From contig VBJT01000021.1 in NCBI GenBank assembly GCA_005880075.1, positions 1 to 11,828 of the forward strand: DNA of 11,828 bases, read 5' to 3'. Below, piece by piece: positions 1 to 6,542 of the stretch. Positions within the stretch are counted from its first letter, which is position 1. Each line of letters starts with the position of its first letter. Under the pieces are notes generated by a model. The model saw only the letters and a program-made list of their open reading frames with translations. It made no database searches and had not been told where the DNA came from. This DNA is from Chloroflexota bacterium. GTDB lineage: Bacteria; Chloroflexota; Dehalococcoidia; SM23-28-2; RBG-16-64-32. The position numbers were made by a program, and so were the translations under genes.

Positions 1-156
1 GCCTTCGTCGAAGAATCGCTCGAAGACGACGTCCTGTTGAGTGGGGACGAGGCCGATGCCGTCGCGCTCGGCGCGGACGTAGCGGACGAGCTGTTCGGCG
101 GCTTCGGCGGGGAGGTTGCATTCGTGGGCAAGCCAGTGGATGGCGTCGGATTCGAC

Positions 157-470
157 GACTGGAGCACCACGCTTGTGTCCCGCGCGGCCTTCTGTTCCTC
201 CGTTCTGTGTGGCGAGATGTCCTTCTTCCCACCCACCCGCCCGGGAGGGAAAACTGGGGGACACCCCGAGACCCCCGGCCTGATGGCGCTGATCTTCTTG
301 GGAGCGTGGGGGCTCCGCTCTATCCTTCGATACCTCAGGATGAGCGGGTAGGGGCGGCAGGCTGAGTTCTTGTCCTGGAGGCGGCCCCTTTTGGCTGTTT
401 TGGGCGGGCGTCTGATCCAGGGACAATTCGATTGGAGAGCCTGACCCTGTGAGAGGTGGAAGGCGATCGG
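157..470. repeat. Composite repeat-like insertion inside the helicase gene
   Basis: Read in the helicase frame, this stretch encodes about 100 low-complexity residues (PPLTGSGSP..., PPPGQE, GGWEEGH) between QDIADRL and ESDAIHWLAHE, where the Lhr family usually has a short link. The DNA has nested inverted repeats: a bulged palindrome at 315-347, a GGAGC/GCTCC stem at 301-316, and C/G-run segments near 226-281. It contains no in-frame stop. Its composition and palindromes look like intergenic repeat DNA, not helicase sequence. The boundaries are estimated from where family-like protein sequence stops and resumes. That it belongs to a genome-wide family is inference. Confidence 0.55.
315..347. 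repeat. REP-like palindrome
   Basis: The left arm CCGCTC(T)ATCCT pairs with the right arm AGGATGAGCGG, with one bulged T and a loop of about 10 bases. The half CTCAGGAYGAGCGG recurs at 1586-1598 and 2306-2318, so this is one of three related copies in the window. It lies in frame inside the helicase coding sequence. Confidence 0.6.
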
Positions 471-1572
471 CGATGTCCTGGCGGAGGCGGGAGACTTCTT
501 CGGAGAGCTCGATGGTGCGGGAGGGGGCTTCGCCGAGCCAGAAGGGGACGCTGGGCGGCTGGCCGTGGGCGTCTTCCACGCGGACGACTCCCGCCTCGAT
601 GCGGCGGATGCGCCACGAGGTCGTGCCGAGGAGGATGATGTCGCCGGCCATGCTCTCGATCGAGAAGTCCTCGTCGAGGGTGCCGACAAAGGTGCCTTCG
701 GGTTCAGCGAGGACGCGGTAGTCGGCAACTTCGGGAATCGCGCCGCCGCACTGGATGGCCGTCATGCGCGCGCCACGGCGGCCGCGGATCACGCCGTTGA
801 TGCGATCTCGGTGGAGGTAGGCGGCGGCTTTCCCGGTGCCGACGGGGATGCCTTCGCTGAGCATTTCGACTATCTCGTCGAAGTTTTCGCGTTTGAGGTC
901 GGAGTAGGGGGCGGCCTTGCGGAAGAGATCGAAGAGGTCGTCTTCGCGCCAGGGTTCGCAGGCGGCCTCGGCGACGATCTGCTGGGCGAGGATGTCGAGC
1001 GGAGCGACGGGCGGGTAGAGGCGGTCGAGGCGGTCGGCCTTCACAGCGCGGACGAGGGCGGCGCACTCGACAAGCTCATCTCGGGTGGTCGGGAACAATC
1101 GGCCCTTAGGCGTGAGGCCGAGGGCGTGGCCGGAGCGGCCGACGCGCTGGAGGAAGGTCGTCATGCTACGCGGCGACTCGAGCTGGCAGACAAGGTCGAT
1201 GGTGCCGATATCAATGCCGAGCTCGAGCGAGGCGGTGGCGACAAGCGCTTTCATCTCGCCCGCCTTGAGGCGCTGCTCGAAATTCAGCCGGCGCTCCTTC
1301 GAGAGGCTCCCATGGTGCGCGCCGACGTGCTCTTCGCCGATGCGGTCGGCGAGCGCGAAGGCGGCGCGCTCAGCCAGGCGCCGAGTGTTGACGAAGACGA
1401 GGGTCGTGCGGTGCTGCTTGATGAGTTCGGCGAGCCGGTCGTAGGTGTCGCGCCACTGTTCGCCGGACGCGACGGCCTCCAGGTCGGTGGGTGGGATCTC
1501 GATCTCAACCTCGAGGTCCCGCTGGTGGCCGGTGTTGACGATGGCGCAATCGGGGGCGGCTTGAGCGTGACA

Positions 1573-1613
1573 TCCCGCGAGAGCCTCAGGACGAGCGGAA
1601 ACGGGCGCGGTTT
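1573..1613. repeat. REP-like element inside the helicase gene (related to 2291-2334)
   Basis: This segment aligns with 2291-2334 through GAGAGYCTCAGGACGAGCGG followed by a similar CRCGGGC-type tail and GGTT. The second palindrome arm is degraded here. It is read in frame as part of the helicase (around VSARPEALAGCH) and falls within a block of about 25 residues that separates FLVGA from DCAIVNTGH, motifs that are normally nearly adjacent in this family. Confidence 0.6.
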
Positions 1614-1891
1614 CTTCAACTGTTGTTACGCGGTCGGCGCCAACGAGGAAGCGGGCGGCGTCTTCGATGGGCTTGATGGTGGCGGAAAGGCCGATGCGGG
1701 CGGGGCGCTGTTCGCAAATGTGATCGAGGCGGGCGAGCGTGAGGGCGAGGTGACTGCCGCGCTTGTCGCGGAGAAGGGCGTGGATTTCGTCGACGATGAC
1801 GGTCTTGACGGTACGGAGGATCTCGCGGCTGCGCTCTGCGGTGAGCATCAGGTAGAGGGATTCGGGGGTTGTGATGAGAATGTGCGGCGGT

Positions 1892-2266
1892 GGTGTCACC
1901 AGTGCGGAGGGCGGTGCGGATGCCGTGCGAGGGGTACCCGAGCCCGAGGGCGACCTGCTCGATCTCGGCGAGGGGGTTTTCGAGGTTACGGCGGATGTCG
2001 TTGCTGAGTGCCTTGAGGGGCGAAATGTAGAGGACGTGGACTTCGTCGGTCAGCGGCTCCTTCTCGGCCCGGCGGATGAGGCGGTCGATGGAGACGAGGA
2101 ATGCGGCGAGGGTCTTGCCGGAGCCTGTTGGCGCGGAAATGAGGGTATCGCGGCCGGAGATGATCTCGGGCCAGCCGAGGGCCTGGGCGTCGGTGGGGCC
2201 GCAGAACTTGCGCCCGAACCAGGTGCGGACGGCGGGATGAAAGGAGGAGAGGATGTCGTCGGTCAT
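1892..2266 (-). pseudogene. lhr: Lhr-family helicase, N-terminal fragment with Walker A
   Basis: This is the 5' end of the helicase gene. Starting at ATG 2266 it encodes a Q-motif-like segment (FHPAVRTWF, GPTDAQ), Walker A APTGSGKT (residues 45-52), motif Ia SPLKALSND (82-90) and RTALRTGDT (117-125). After GDT the family normally has about 11 residues before PPHIL. Here only one base separates the GDT codons from PPHIL, so about 32 bases (3n+2) are missing and the frame changes. If translated as written, the reading continues out of frame to a stop at 1616. No clear Shine-Dalgarno sequence precedes the ATG; instead a strong hairpin (2286-2318) lies about 20 bases upstream. The gene is co-directional with the alpha/beta hydrolase upstream and may share its transcript. 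An assembly error is an alternative to a real mutation. Confidence 0.83.
1921..1966. repeat. 46-bp direct repeat, copy A (in the helicase gene)
   Basis: It matches 2384-2429 at 43 of 46 positions, including 34 consecutive identical bases (1933-1966). Here it encodes part of EIEQVALGLGYPSHG in the helicase, about 30 bases upstream in the reading direction of the frameshift. Confidence 0.85.
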
Positions 2267-2285
2267 TGTGCGAGAGCTGGTTGCT

Positions 2286-2318
2286 CCGCTCGTCCTGCGA
2301 GAGTCTCAGGACGAGCGG
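2286..2318. repeat. Perfect 12-bp inverted repeat (REP-like hairpin)
   Basis: Arms CCGCTCGTCCTG (2286-2297) and CAGGACGAGCGG (2307-2318) flank a 9-base loop. The hydrolase stop codon (TGA at 2308-2306 on the minus strand) lies in the right arm, and the helicase start codon is 20 bases beyond the left arm. No T-run follows on the minus strand, so it is not a standard intrinsic terminator. It could limit read-through, stabilise the upstream message, or simply be a repeat element; copies occur at 315-347 and 1573-1613. Confidence 0.75.
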
Positions 2319-3283
2319 CACGGGCCGTGGTTCGTAGGCGAGAGACATGCCTTACGGGCGTCTCTACGCGATTGATTCGCCAGTGCCATGCGACTGGTAC
2401 CCGAGCCCGAGGGCGACCTGCTCGATCTCCGTGAGCGGGTCCCCTCGAGGAGGAGGTGGCCGGCGCGCTCGATGGTGATGACTTCGGCGCGGCGGAAGCG
2501 TTTGCGCAGGCGGGAGAGAACCCAGCGGGGGAGGATGCGCTCGTGGGATGCCCAGAGGATAAGGACGGGGGCCACGATGCGGCTGCTGTCGACGGCCTTC
2601 TCTCGCCGCATATCTCTGAGCGTCTGGTAAACGGCGTGGCCGGTGCCCTTGATGCGCAGCGGGCGGCGGTAGGCTTCGAGGACGTCCTTCGTTGCTTTGC
2701 GCGGGTCGTAGAACTGGCGGCGGAAGATGCGGCGTCCGAAGAGGCGCCCGATCAACCAGAGGATTGGCTTGATTAGCGGGGTCACGGGCAGGGTCGGAAT
2801 CCGGTCACCGGAAACGCTGGACGCGAGCACGAGCTTGTCCACGCGCTCAGGCGAGTTTACAGCCATGCGCATGGCGACCTCGCCGCCGAGGGAATGGCCG
2901 ACGACGGAGGCGCGGTCGATGCCGAGCTTGTCCATCAGGCGCATGACGACGCGGGCCTGCTCGCTGAGCGAATAATCACCCTTGTTCGGTCGGCCGGAAT
3001 AGCCGGAGCCCTTCAGGTCGACGGCAACGACGCGCTGGTCCCTGGCCAGCTCGGGGATCAGGTAGCGAAAGCTGTAGGTGTGACCGAGGAAGCCGTGAAT
3101 GAGGACGGCCGCATTCGGGCCGCTGCCACGCTCGACGATATGGATGGGGATACCTTCGACATCGACAATCCGGCCGGGCGGATGAGCGGACTGCCAGGCG
3201 ATGTCCTCATTGCGGCGCCGCAGCCAGCGGAGCGAGGCGGCACCCGCGACTGCGCCCCTCACGGCGGCGATTGCTTTGCGCAT
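2306..3283 (-). CDS. Alpha/beta hydrolase with a repeat-derived C-terminus
   Basis: This is a 325-residue alpha/beta hydrolase-fold protein of unknown substrate, probably cytoplasmic or loosely membrane-associated. The oxyanion motif is HGFLG (63-67), the nucleophile elbow is GHSLGG with Ser131, and the catalytic histidine is His276 in AGHLLLE. The acid is expected in the WxxHDRILP-type motif, but here the sequence is WASHERILP, giving Glu248 in place of the usual Asp. Homology ends at residue 280. The last 45 residues are Arg/Ser-rich and encoded by the 46-bp repeat and palindromic DNA, and the stop lies in a hairpin. The start is supported by AAGGAGGAG just upstream of ATG 3283. It is divergent from the J-domain gene and followed by the helicase. 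The fold is certain; the reaction is not. Confidence 0.85.
   Translation of the reverse strand: MRKAIAAVRGAVAGAASLRWLRRRNEDIAWQSAHPPGRIVDVEGIPIHIVERGSGPNAAVLIHGFLGHTYSFRYLIPELARDQRVVAVDLKGSGYSGRPNKGDYSLSEQARVVMRLMDKLGIDRASVVGHSLGGEVAMRMAVNSPERVDKLVLASSVSGDRIPTLPVTPLIKPILWLIGRLFGRRIFRRQFYDPRKATKDVLEAYRRPLRIKGTGHAVYQTLRDMRREKAVDSSRIVAPVLILWASHERILPRWVLSRLRKRFRRAEVITIERAGHLLLEGTRSRRSSRSPSGSGTSRMALANQSRRDARKACLSPTNHGPCRSS
2384..2429. repeat. 46-bp direct repeat, copy B (3' end of the hydrolase gene)
   Basis: This is the second copy, offset 463 bases from copy A and in the same orientation. It is read in a different frame in the hydrolase tail. In the frame used by the helicase it would again read LTEIEQVALGLGYQSHG, so it could be a displaced fragment of the helicase gene or a dispersed repeat present in both genes. 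Confidence 0.85.
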
Positions 3284-3348
3284 GGCTCCTCCTTCCCGTC
3301 TGTGCTCGCGAGGCCATTTTCATTCTAAGGGAAGCGAGTGCCGGCGGG

Positions 3349-3377
3349 TTGTCAGTAGGCTAAGACTAGCCTACAAC
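3349..3377 (+). promoter_or_regulatory. Possible promoter for the J-domain gene with a palindrome in its spacer
   Basis: TTGTCA (3349-3354) and TACAAC (3372-3377) are 17 bases apart, a fair sigma-70-like pair (5/6 and 4/6 to consensus). The spacer holds the perfect 8-bp palindrome listed next. A competing pair is TCGACT (3405-3410) and CATAAT (3428-3433), also 17 bases apart, which would start transcription a few bases before ATG 3445. I cannot choose between them from sequence alone. Confidence 0.3.
3355..3374. promoter_or_regulatory. Perfect inverted repeat, candidate operator
   Basis: GTAGGCTA (3355-3362) and TAGCCTAC (3367-3374) are exact reverse complements around a 4-base centre. The site lies between two divergent genes, which suits a regulator binding site. 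No T-run follows. No regulator gene is visible in the window. Confidence 0.4.
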
Positions 3378-3444
3378 CACCTTTAATATCGGCCGCATAA
3401 TACGTCGACTTACTCACGCGCAGAGGCCATAATGGTTCAGTCAA

Positions 3445-4437
3445 ATGCCCACCGAGCCGGACCATTACGAGGTCCTTCAAGTCTCCCCAAACGCCGAGCC
3501 CGGCGTAATTCTTGCGGCCTACCGCAGGTTGGCCCAGACCTACCACCCGGACGTCAATCCCGACCCGCGCGCGCCGGAACGCATGCGCCGGCTGAACCGG
3601 GCGCTGGAGATCCTCAGCGATCCAGACAAACGCGCGGAGTACGACCGGCGCCGGCTGAGGCGGCTCGCCCTTCAGCACATGGCCGACCAGCCGGGGGTTC
3701 CCTACGGCACACTGTATGGCGAGGGGCAGGCCGTTGGATGGCGAGCGAGGGTAGCGCGACTGTCACTTGGCTGGTTGGCAATTGCGGGCGGGTTAGGAGT
3801 CGTGCTGGCCGCCCTGGTGATGATCTTGCTACGGGACACTTCGGACTCGGGCGGCAACTCGGCCGTTACGGGCTCAAGGACAGCGGGGCAGTCACCCGGC
3901 GCCGCGGTGGCGGGCGCGTCTGTTGCTCCGAGCCCCACCACGACGCCGCCGCCGGGAGGAAGCGGGACCTTCAGCAACGGCACGTGGCTCGTCGGCGAAG
4001 AGATCGCGCCTGGGATGTGGCGGGCCATTCGCTCGAGGACGTGTTTATGGAAGCGCCTCTCTTCGATAGAGGGCACCAGCGACACGGTCGCCGGTTCCGG
4101 CTCGTCGTTGACCGTCGAAATACGGCCTACGGACGCGGCTTTCTGGTCAGAGGGATGCGGATGGTGGACCCAGATCCTGGAAGCGCCTTCGGCTGCACCC
4201 GGCGATCCGTTCGGCCCGGGCACATGGCTGGTCAACAAGGAGATCGAGCCGGGCCTCTGGCAGAACTCCGATTCGTCCGAGGGATGCCGGTGGACGCGGC
4301 TGTCCAGCCTCGACGGCACACCATCCGCAATCACAGCCACAGGGTCCGGGACGTCGATCATCACTATCGAGATCGTCAAGAGTGACCGCGCATTCGACTC
4401 GTGGGGCTGCGGCACCTGGACGCGGGTCGGCGACTAG
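3445..4437 (+). CDS. J-domain membrane protein with twin extracytoplasmic GTWLV-type domains
   Basis: A 330-residue protein. Residues 6-70 form a DnaJ-type J domain (HYEVLQVSP..., HPD at 34-36, ending in SDPDKRAEYDRRR), which in this family stimulates Hsp70 ATPase. One transmembrane helix lies at about 108-129, followed by a Ser/Gly/Pro/Thr linker to about 175. Two copies of a domain of about 65 residues follow (179-242 and 259-326), each with GTWLVxxEIxPGxW, a CxWxRLSSxxGT block and a GCGxWT end. Each copy has two cysteines (C200/C238 and C281/C322), so one disulfide per domain is plausible outside the cell. The expected topology puts the J domain in the cytoplasm and the repeats outside. 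Similar secreted repeat domains occur in actinobacterial and related surface proteins, with no function I can name. No DnaJ Gly/Phe or zinc-finger region is present. No clear ribosome binding site precedes ATG 3445. Confidence 0.87.
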   Translation: MPTEPDHYEVLQVSPNAEPGVILAAYRRLAQTYHPDVNPDPRAPERMRRLNRALEILSDPDKRAEYDRRRLRRLALQHMADQPGVPYGTLYGEGQAVGWRARVARLSLGWLAIAGGLGVVLAALVMILLRDTSDSGGNSAVTGSRTAGQSPGAAVAGASVAPSPTTTPPPGGSGTFSNGTWLVGEEIAPGMWRAIRSRTCLWKRLSSIEGTSDTVAGSGSSLTVEIRPTDAAFWSEGCGWWTQILEAPSAAPGDPFGPGTWLVNKEIEPGLWQNSDSSEGCRWTRLSSLDGTPSAITATGSGTSIITIEIVKSDRAFDSWGCGTWTRVGD

Positions 4438-4468
4438 GACGGCAAGCGTCCATCCAAGCGCCCGGCGA

Positions 4469-4474
4469 TACAAT
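4469..4474 (+). promoter_or_regulatory. -10-like hexamer just before uvrC
   Basis: TACAAT ends nine bases before ATG 4484, so transcription from it would begin at or near the start codon. There is no ribosome binding site between them. No good -35 hexamer is visible, so support is weak. Confidence 0.25.
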
Positions 4475-4483
4475 ATCAATGCG

Positions 4484-6502
4484 ATGGCGACACCGAAAGC
4501 GAAGTTCGACGACCGCCTGAAAGCGATGCCGGCGAAGCCCGGCGTCTACATCTTCCGCGACGCGAAGGACAGGGTGATATACGTCGGGAAGGCGGCGCTC
4601 CTGCGTAGCCGCGTGCGGTCTTACTTCGGCTCGATGCACGGGTTCGAGGCGAAGACCCGGCGGCTGGTGGAGCAGATCATGGACATCGACTTCATCCTGA
4701 CGGGAACGGTGCAGGAGGCGCTCCTGCTCGAAGCGACGTTGGTGAAGCGGCACCAGCCGTTCTTCAACGTGCGCCTCAAGGACGACAAGCATTACCCATA
4801 CCTGAAAATCGATCTCAAGGAGCAGTGGCCGCGGGTCGAGATCACCCGCCGCGTGCTCAACGACGGCGCGCGCTACTTTGGGCCGTTCGCCTCGGCGGGG
4901 TCGGTGCGACGGACCCTGGACCTCGTCAAGAAGCTGTTTCCCTGGAGGTCCTGCACGAAAGTCATCACCGGGGAAGACCCTCGCCCATGTCTCGAGTACT
5001 ACATCCACCGCTGCGTGGGCCCGTGCGCTTCGCTCTGCACCAAGGAGGAGTACGACACGGTCATCCGGCAGACGATCATGTTCCTCGAGGGGCGCACGGA
5101 CGAGATTGGGCGGGACCTCCGACGTGAGATGCAGACGGCGTCTGAATCCCTAGAGTACGAGCGCGCGGCCCGCCTTCGCGACCAGGTGCAAGCGATCGAG
5201 CGGACGACCGAACGACAGGTGATGGAGGTGCGCGACCGGACGGATATGGACGTGTTCGGGCTGGCACGCGAAGAGCAGGAAGCGTACGTGCAGGTATGGT
5301 TCGTGCGCCGGGGGAATGTGATCGGGCGAGACACCTTCCAGCTCGACGGGACGGTCGATGAGCCAGACAAGCGTGTGCTGGGGAGCTTCATCGAGCAGTT
5401 CTACGAATCGGCGCCGTACGTGCCGCGCCGGGTGCTTCTACCGATCGCGGTGGAGGACGCGCAAGTCATCGAGCAGGTACTTTCGGATCGGCGAGGACGG
5501 CCGGTCCGTTTGATGGTGCCGTCCCGCGGTGAGAAAGTGCAGCTGGTGCAGCGGGCGGCGACGAACGCGCGCGAGTCGCTACAGCAGGCGCGAGCGCGCT
5601 GGTTGGCAGATAGCGGCAAAAAGCGGCAGGCGCTCGAGCAGCTGCAGGACACGCTGAGCCTGCCGGACTTGCCCTGCCGGATCGAGTGCTACGACATCTC
5701 AAACATCCAGGGGACTTCAGCGGTCGGCTCAATGGTCGTGTTCGTCGATGGTCACCCGAAGCGGAACGAGTACCGCCGCTTCCGGATAAAGGGCGTGGCC
5801 GGCCAGAACGACTTTGCGATGATGCAGGAAGTACTCAAGCGCCGGTTCTGGAAAGTGCGCCGGGAGACCGAGGGCGAAGGCGCAAACGAGGGGACCCCAG
5901 ACCGGCCGGACGACCACGACACCGACCGGGAGCGGGTCGGCGCTGAACTTTCCCAGCCGAACGCCGGGGTAGTGATGACGGCGCCGGGGGACGGGAGAAA
6001 TGGAAATCGGAAGGCGAAACTCGAAAGGCGCGCAGGGTCTGAAGCGCTTGAGCGGGAGTACGACGAGTCGTTTCAGACGATGCCGGACCTGGTGATTGTG
6101 GACGGCGGGAAGGGGCAGGTGTCGGCGGCGCACGACGCGATGCGCAACCTTGGCGTCGGGCAGATTCCGCTGGCGGGGTTGGCGAAGCGCTTCGAGGAGC
6201 TGTTCGTCAAGGACGTTTCGGAGCCGATCGTGCTCGACCGGACGTCGCAGGCGCTCTATCTGGTGCAGCGGGTGCGAGATGAGGCGCACCGATTCGCGAT
6301 CACTTACCACCGGGGAGTCCGTTCGAAGGCGGGCATCCAGTCGGCGCTGGACGGCATCCAGGGGATCGGGCCGAAGCGAAAGCGGGCGTTGCTGCGGAAG
6401 TTCGGCTCGGTGAAGGGGATACGCGAGGCGGGCGTGGAGGAGATCGCGGCTACGCCGGGGTTCACGAAGGCGCTGGCGCAGAAGGTGCTGAGCGGGCTCT
6501 GA
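4484..6502 (+). CDS. uvrC: UvrABC excinuclease subunit C
   Basis: UvrC makes both incisions around a DNA lesion after UvrA/UvrB recognition. The 672-residue protein has the full domain order. A GIY-YIG nuclease domain covers residues 17-98 (PGVYIF, IYVGKA, LLLEATLVK). Four cysteines (157, 169, 177, 181) match the spacing of the iron-sulfur cluster of the E. coli protein. A UVR domain lies at about 208-240. The RNase H-like endonuclease has Asp404 (ECYDISN), Asp540 (VIVDGGKGQ) and His602 (DEAHRFAI), and tandem helix-hairpin-helix motifs end the protein (GIQGIGPKRKRALL, then GVEEIAATPGF). The start at 4484 fits the normal N-terminus; the open frame extends further upstream to 4382 but overlaps the previous gene and is not family-like. 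A charged stretch of about 60-70 residues (461-530) between the first and second catalytic aspartates is longer than usual. There is no clear ribosome binding site. Confidence 0.97.
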   Translation: MATPKAKFDDRLKAMPAKPGVYIFRDAKDRVIYVGKAALLRSRVRSYFGSMHGFEAKTRRLVEQIMDIDFILTGTVQEALLLEATLVKRHQPFFNVRLKDDKHYPYLKIDLKEQWPRVEITRRVLNDGARYFGPFASAGSVRRTLDLVKKLFPWRSCTKVITGEDPRPCLEYYIHRCVGPCASLCTKEEYDTVIRQTIMFLEGRTDEIGRDLRREMQTASESLEYERAARLRDQVQAIERTTERQVMEVRDRTDMDVFGLAREEQEAYVQVWFVRRGNVIGRDTFQLDGTVDEPDKRVLGSFIEQFYESAPYVPRRVLLPIAVEDAQVIEQVLSDRRGRPVRLMVPSRGEKVQLVQRAATNARESLQQARARWLADSGKKRQALEQLQDTLSLPDLPCRIECYDISNIQGTSAVGSMVVFVDGHPKRNEYRRFRIKGVAGQNDFAMMQEVLKRRFWKVRRETEGEGANEGTPDRPDDHDTDRERVGAELSQPNAGVVMTAPGDGRNGNRKAKLERRAGSEALEREYDESFQTMPDLVIVDGGKGQVSAAHDAMRNLGVGQIPLAGLAKRFEELFVKDVSEPIVLDRTSQALYLVQRVRDEAHRFAITYHRGVRSKAGIQSALDGIQGIGPKRKRALLRKFGSVKGIREAGVEEIAATPGFTKALAQKVLSGL

Positions 6503-6542
6503 TCAATCCATCAGTTGTTGGTTGTCGCTTTGTCGGTTATCC

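Larger units (their letters stand above)
1..1890 (-). pseudogene. lhr: Lhr-family ATP-dependent helicase, main body (C-terminus off window, separated from its start by a frameshift)
   Basis: This frame is open on the minus strand from about 1900 to the window edge. It encodes the body of a large superfamily 2 helicase of the Lhr type, a family of ATP-dependent 3'-5' nucleic-acid translocases linked to DNA repair. In order it shows PHILITTPESL (about 1887-1855), the DEIH Walker B box (1791-1780), motif III GLSAT (about 1690-1678), EQW, FVNTRR, a LELGIDIG block, and the motif VI VGRSGH (1143-1126). The winged-helix and beta-barrel region follows, ending at a conserved-looking ERFFDE near the edge. 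Two stretches look foreign to the family: about 25 residues after FLVGA (about 1553-1635) and about 100 Pro/Gln/Gly/Ser-rich residues (about 157-470). The frame lacks the Walker A motif, which lies in the next feature in another frame. Family assignment is firm; whether the gene works is doubtful. Confidence 0.87.

Noticed and set aside
1886..1900. Programmed ribosomal frameshift in the helicase (and likewise in the Xer gene)
   Set aside because: Conserved residues are missing at both breaks, so a simple slip would not restore the normal protein, and no slippery heptamer is evident.
565..2007. A 480-codon open frame on the plus strand
   Set aside because: It is exactly antisense, codon on codon, to the helicase frame. 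Its Gly/Ala/Glu/Val-rich translation has no family motif, and such antisense frames are expected in GC-rich genes.
3432..4385. A 317-codon plus-strand open frame overlapping the J-domain gene
   Set aside because: Its Arg/Gly-rich translation has no domain, while the other frame encodes a clear J domain, membrane helix and repeats.
4382..4483. N-terminal extension of uvrC
   Set aside because: It overlaps the end of the J-domain gene, is not UvrC-like, and the normal UvrC N-terminus begins at ATG 4484.
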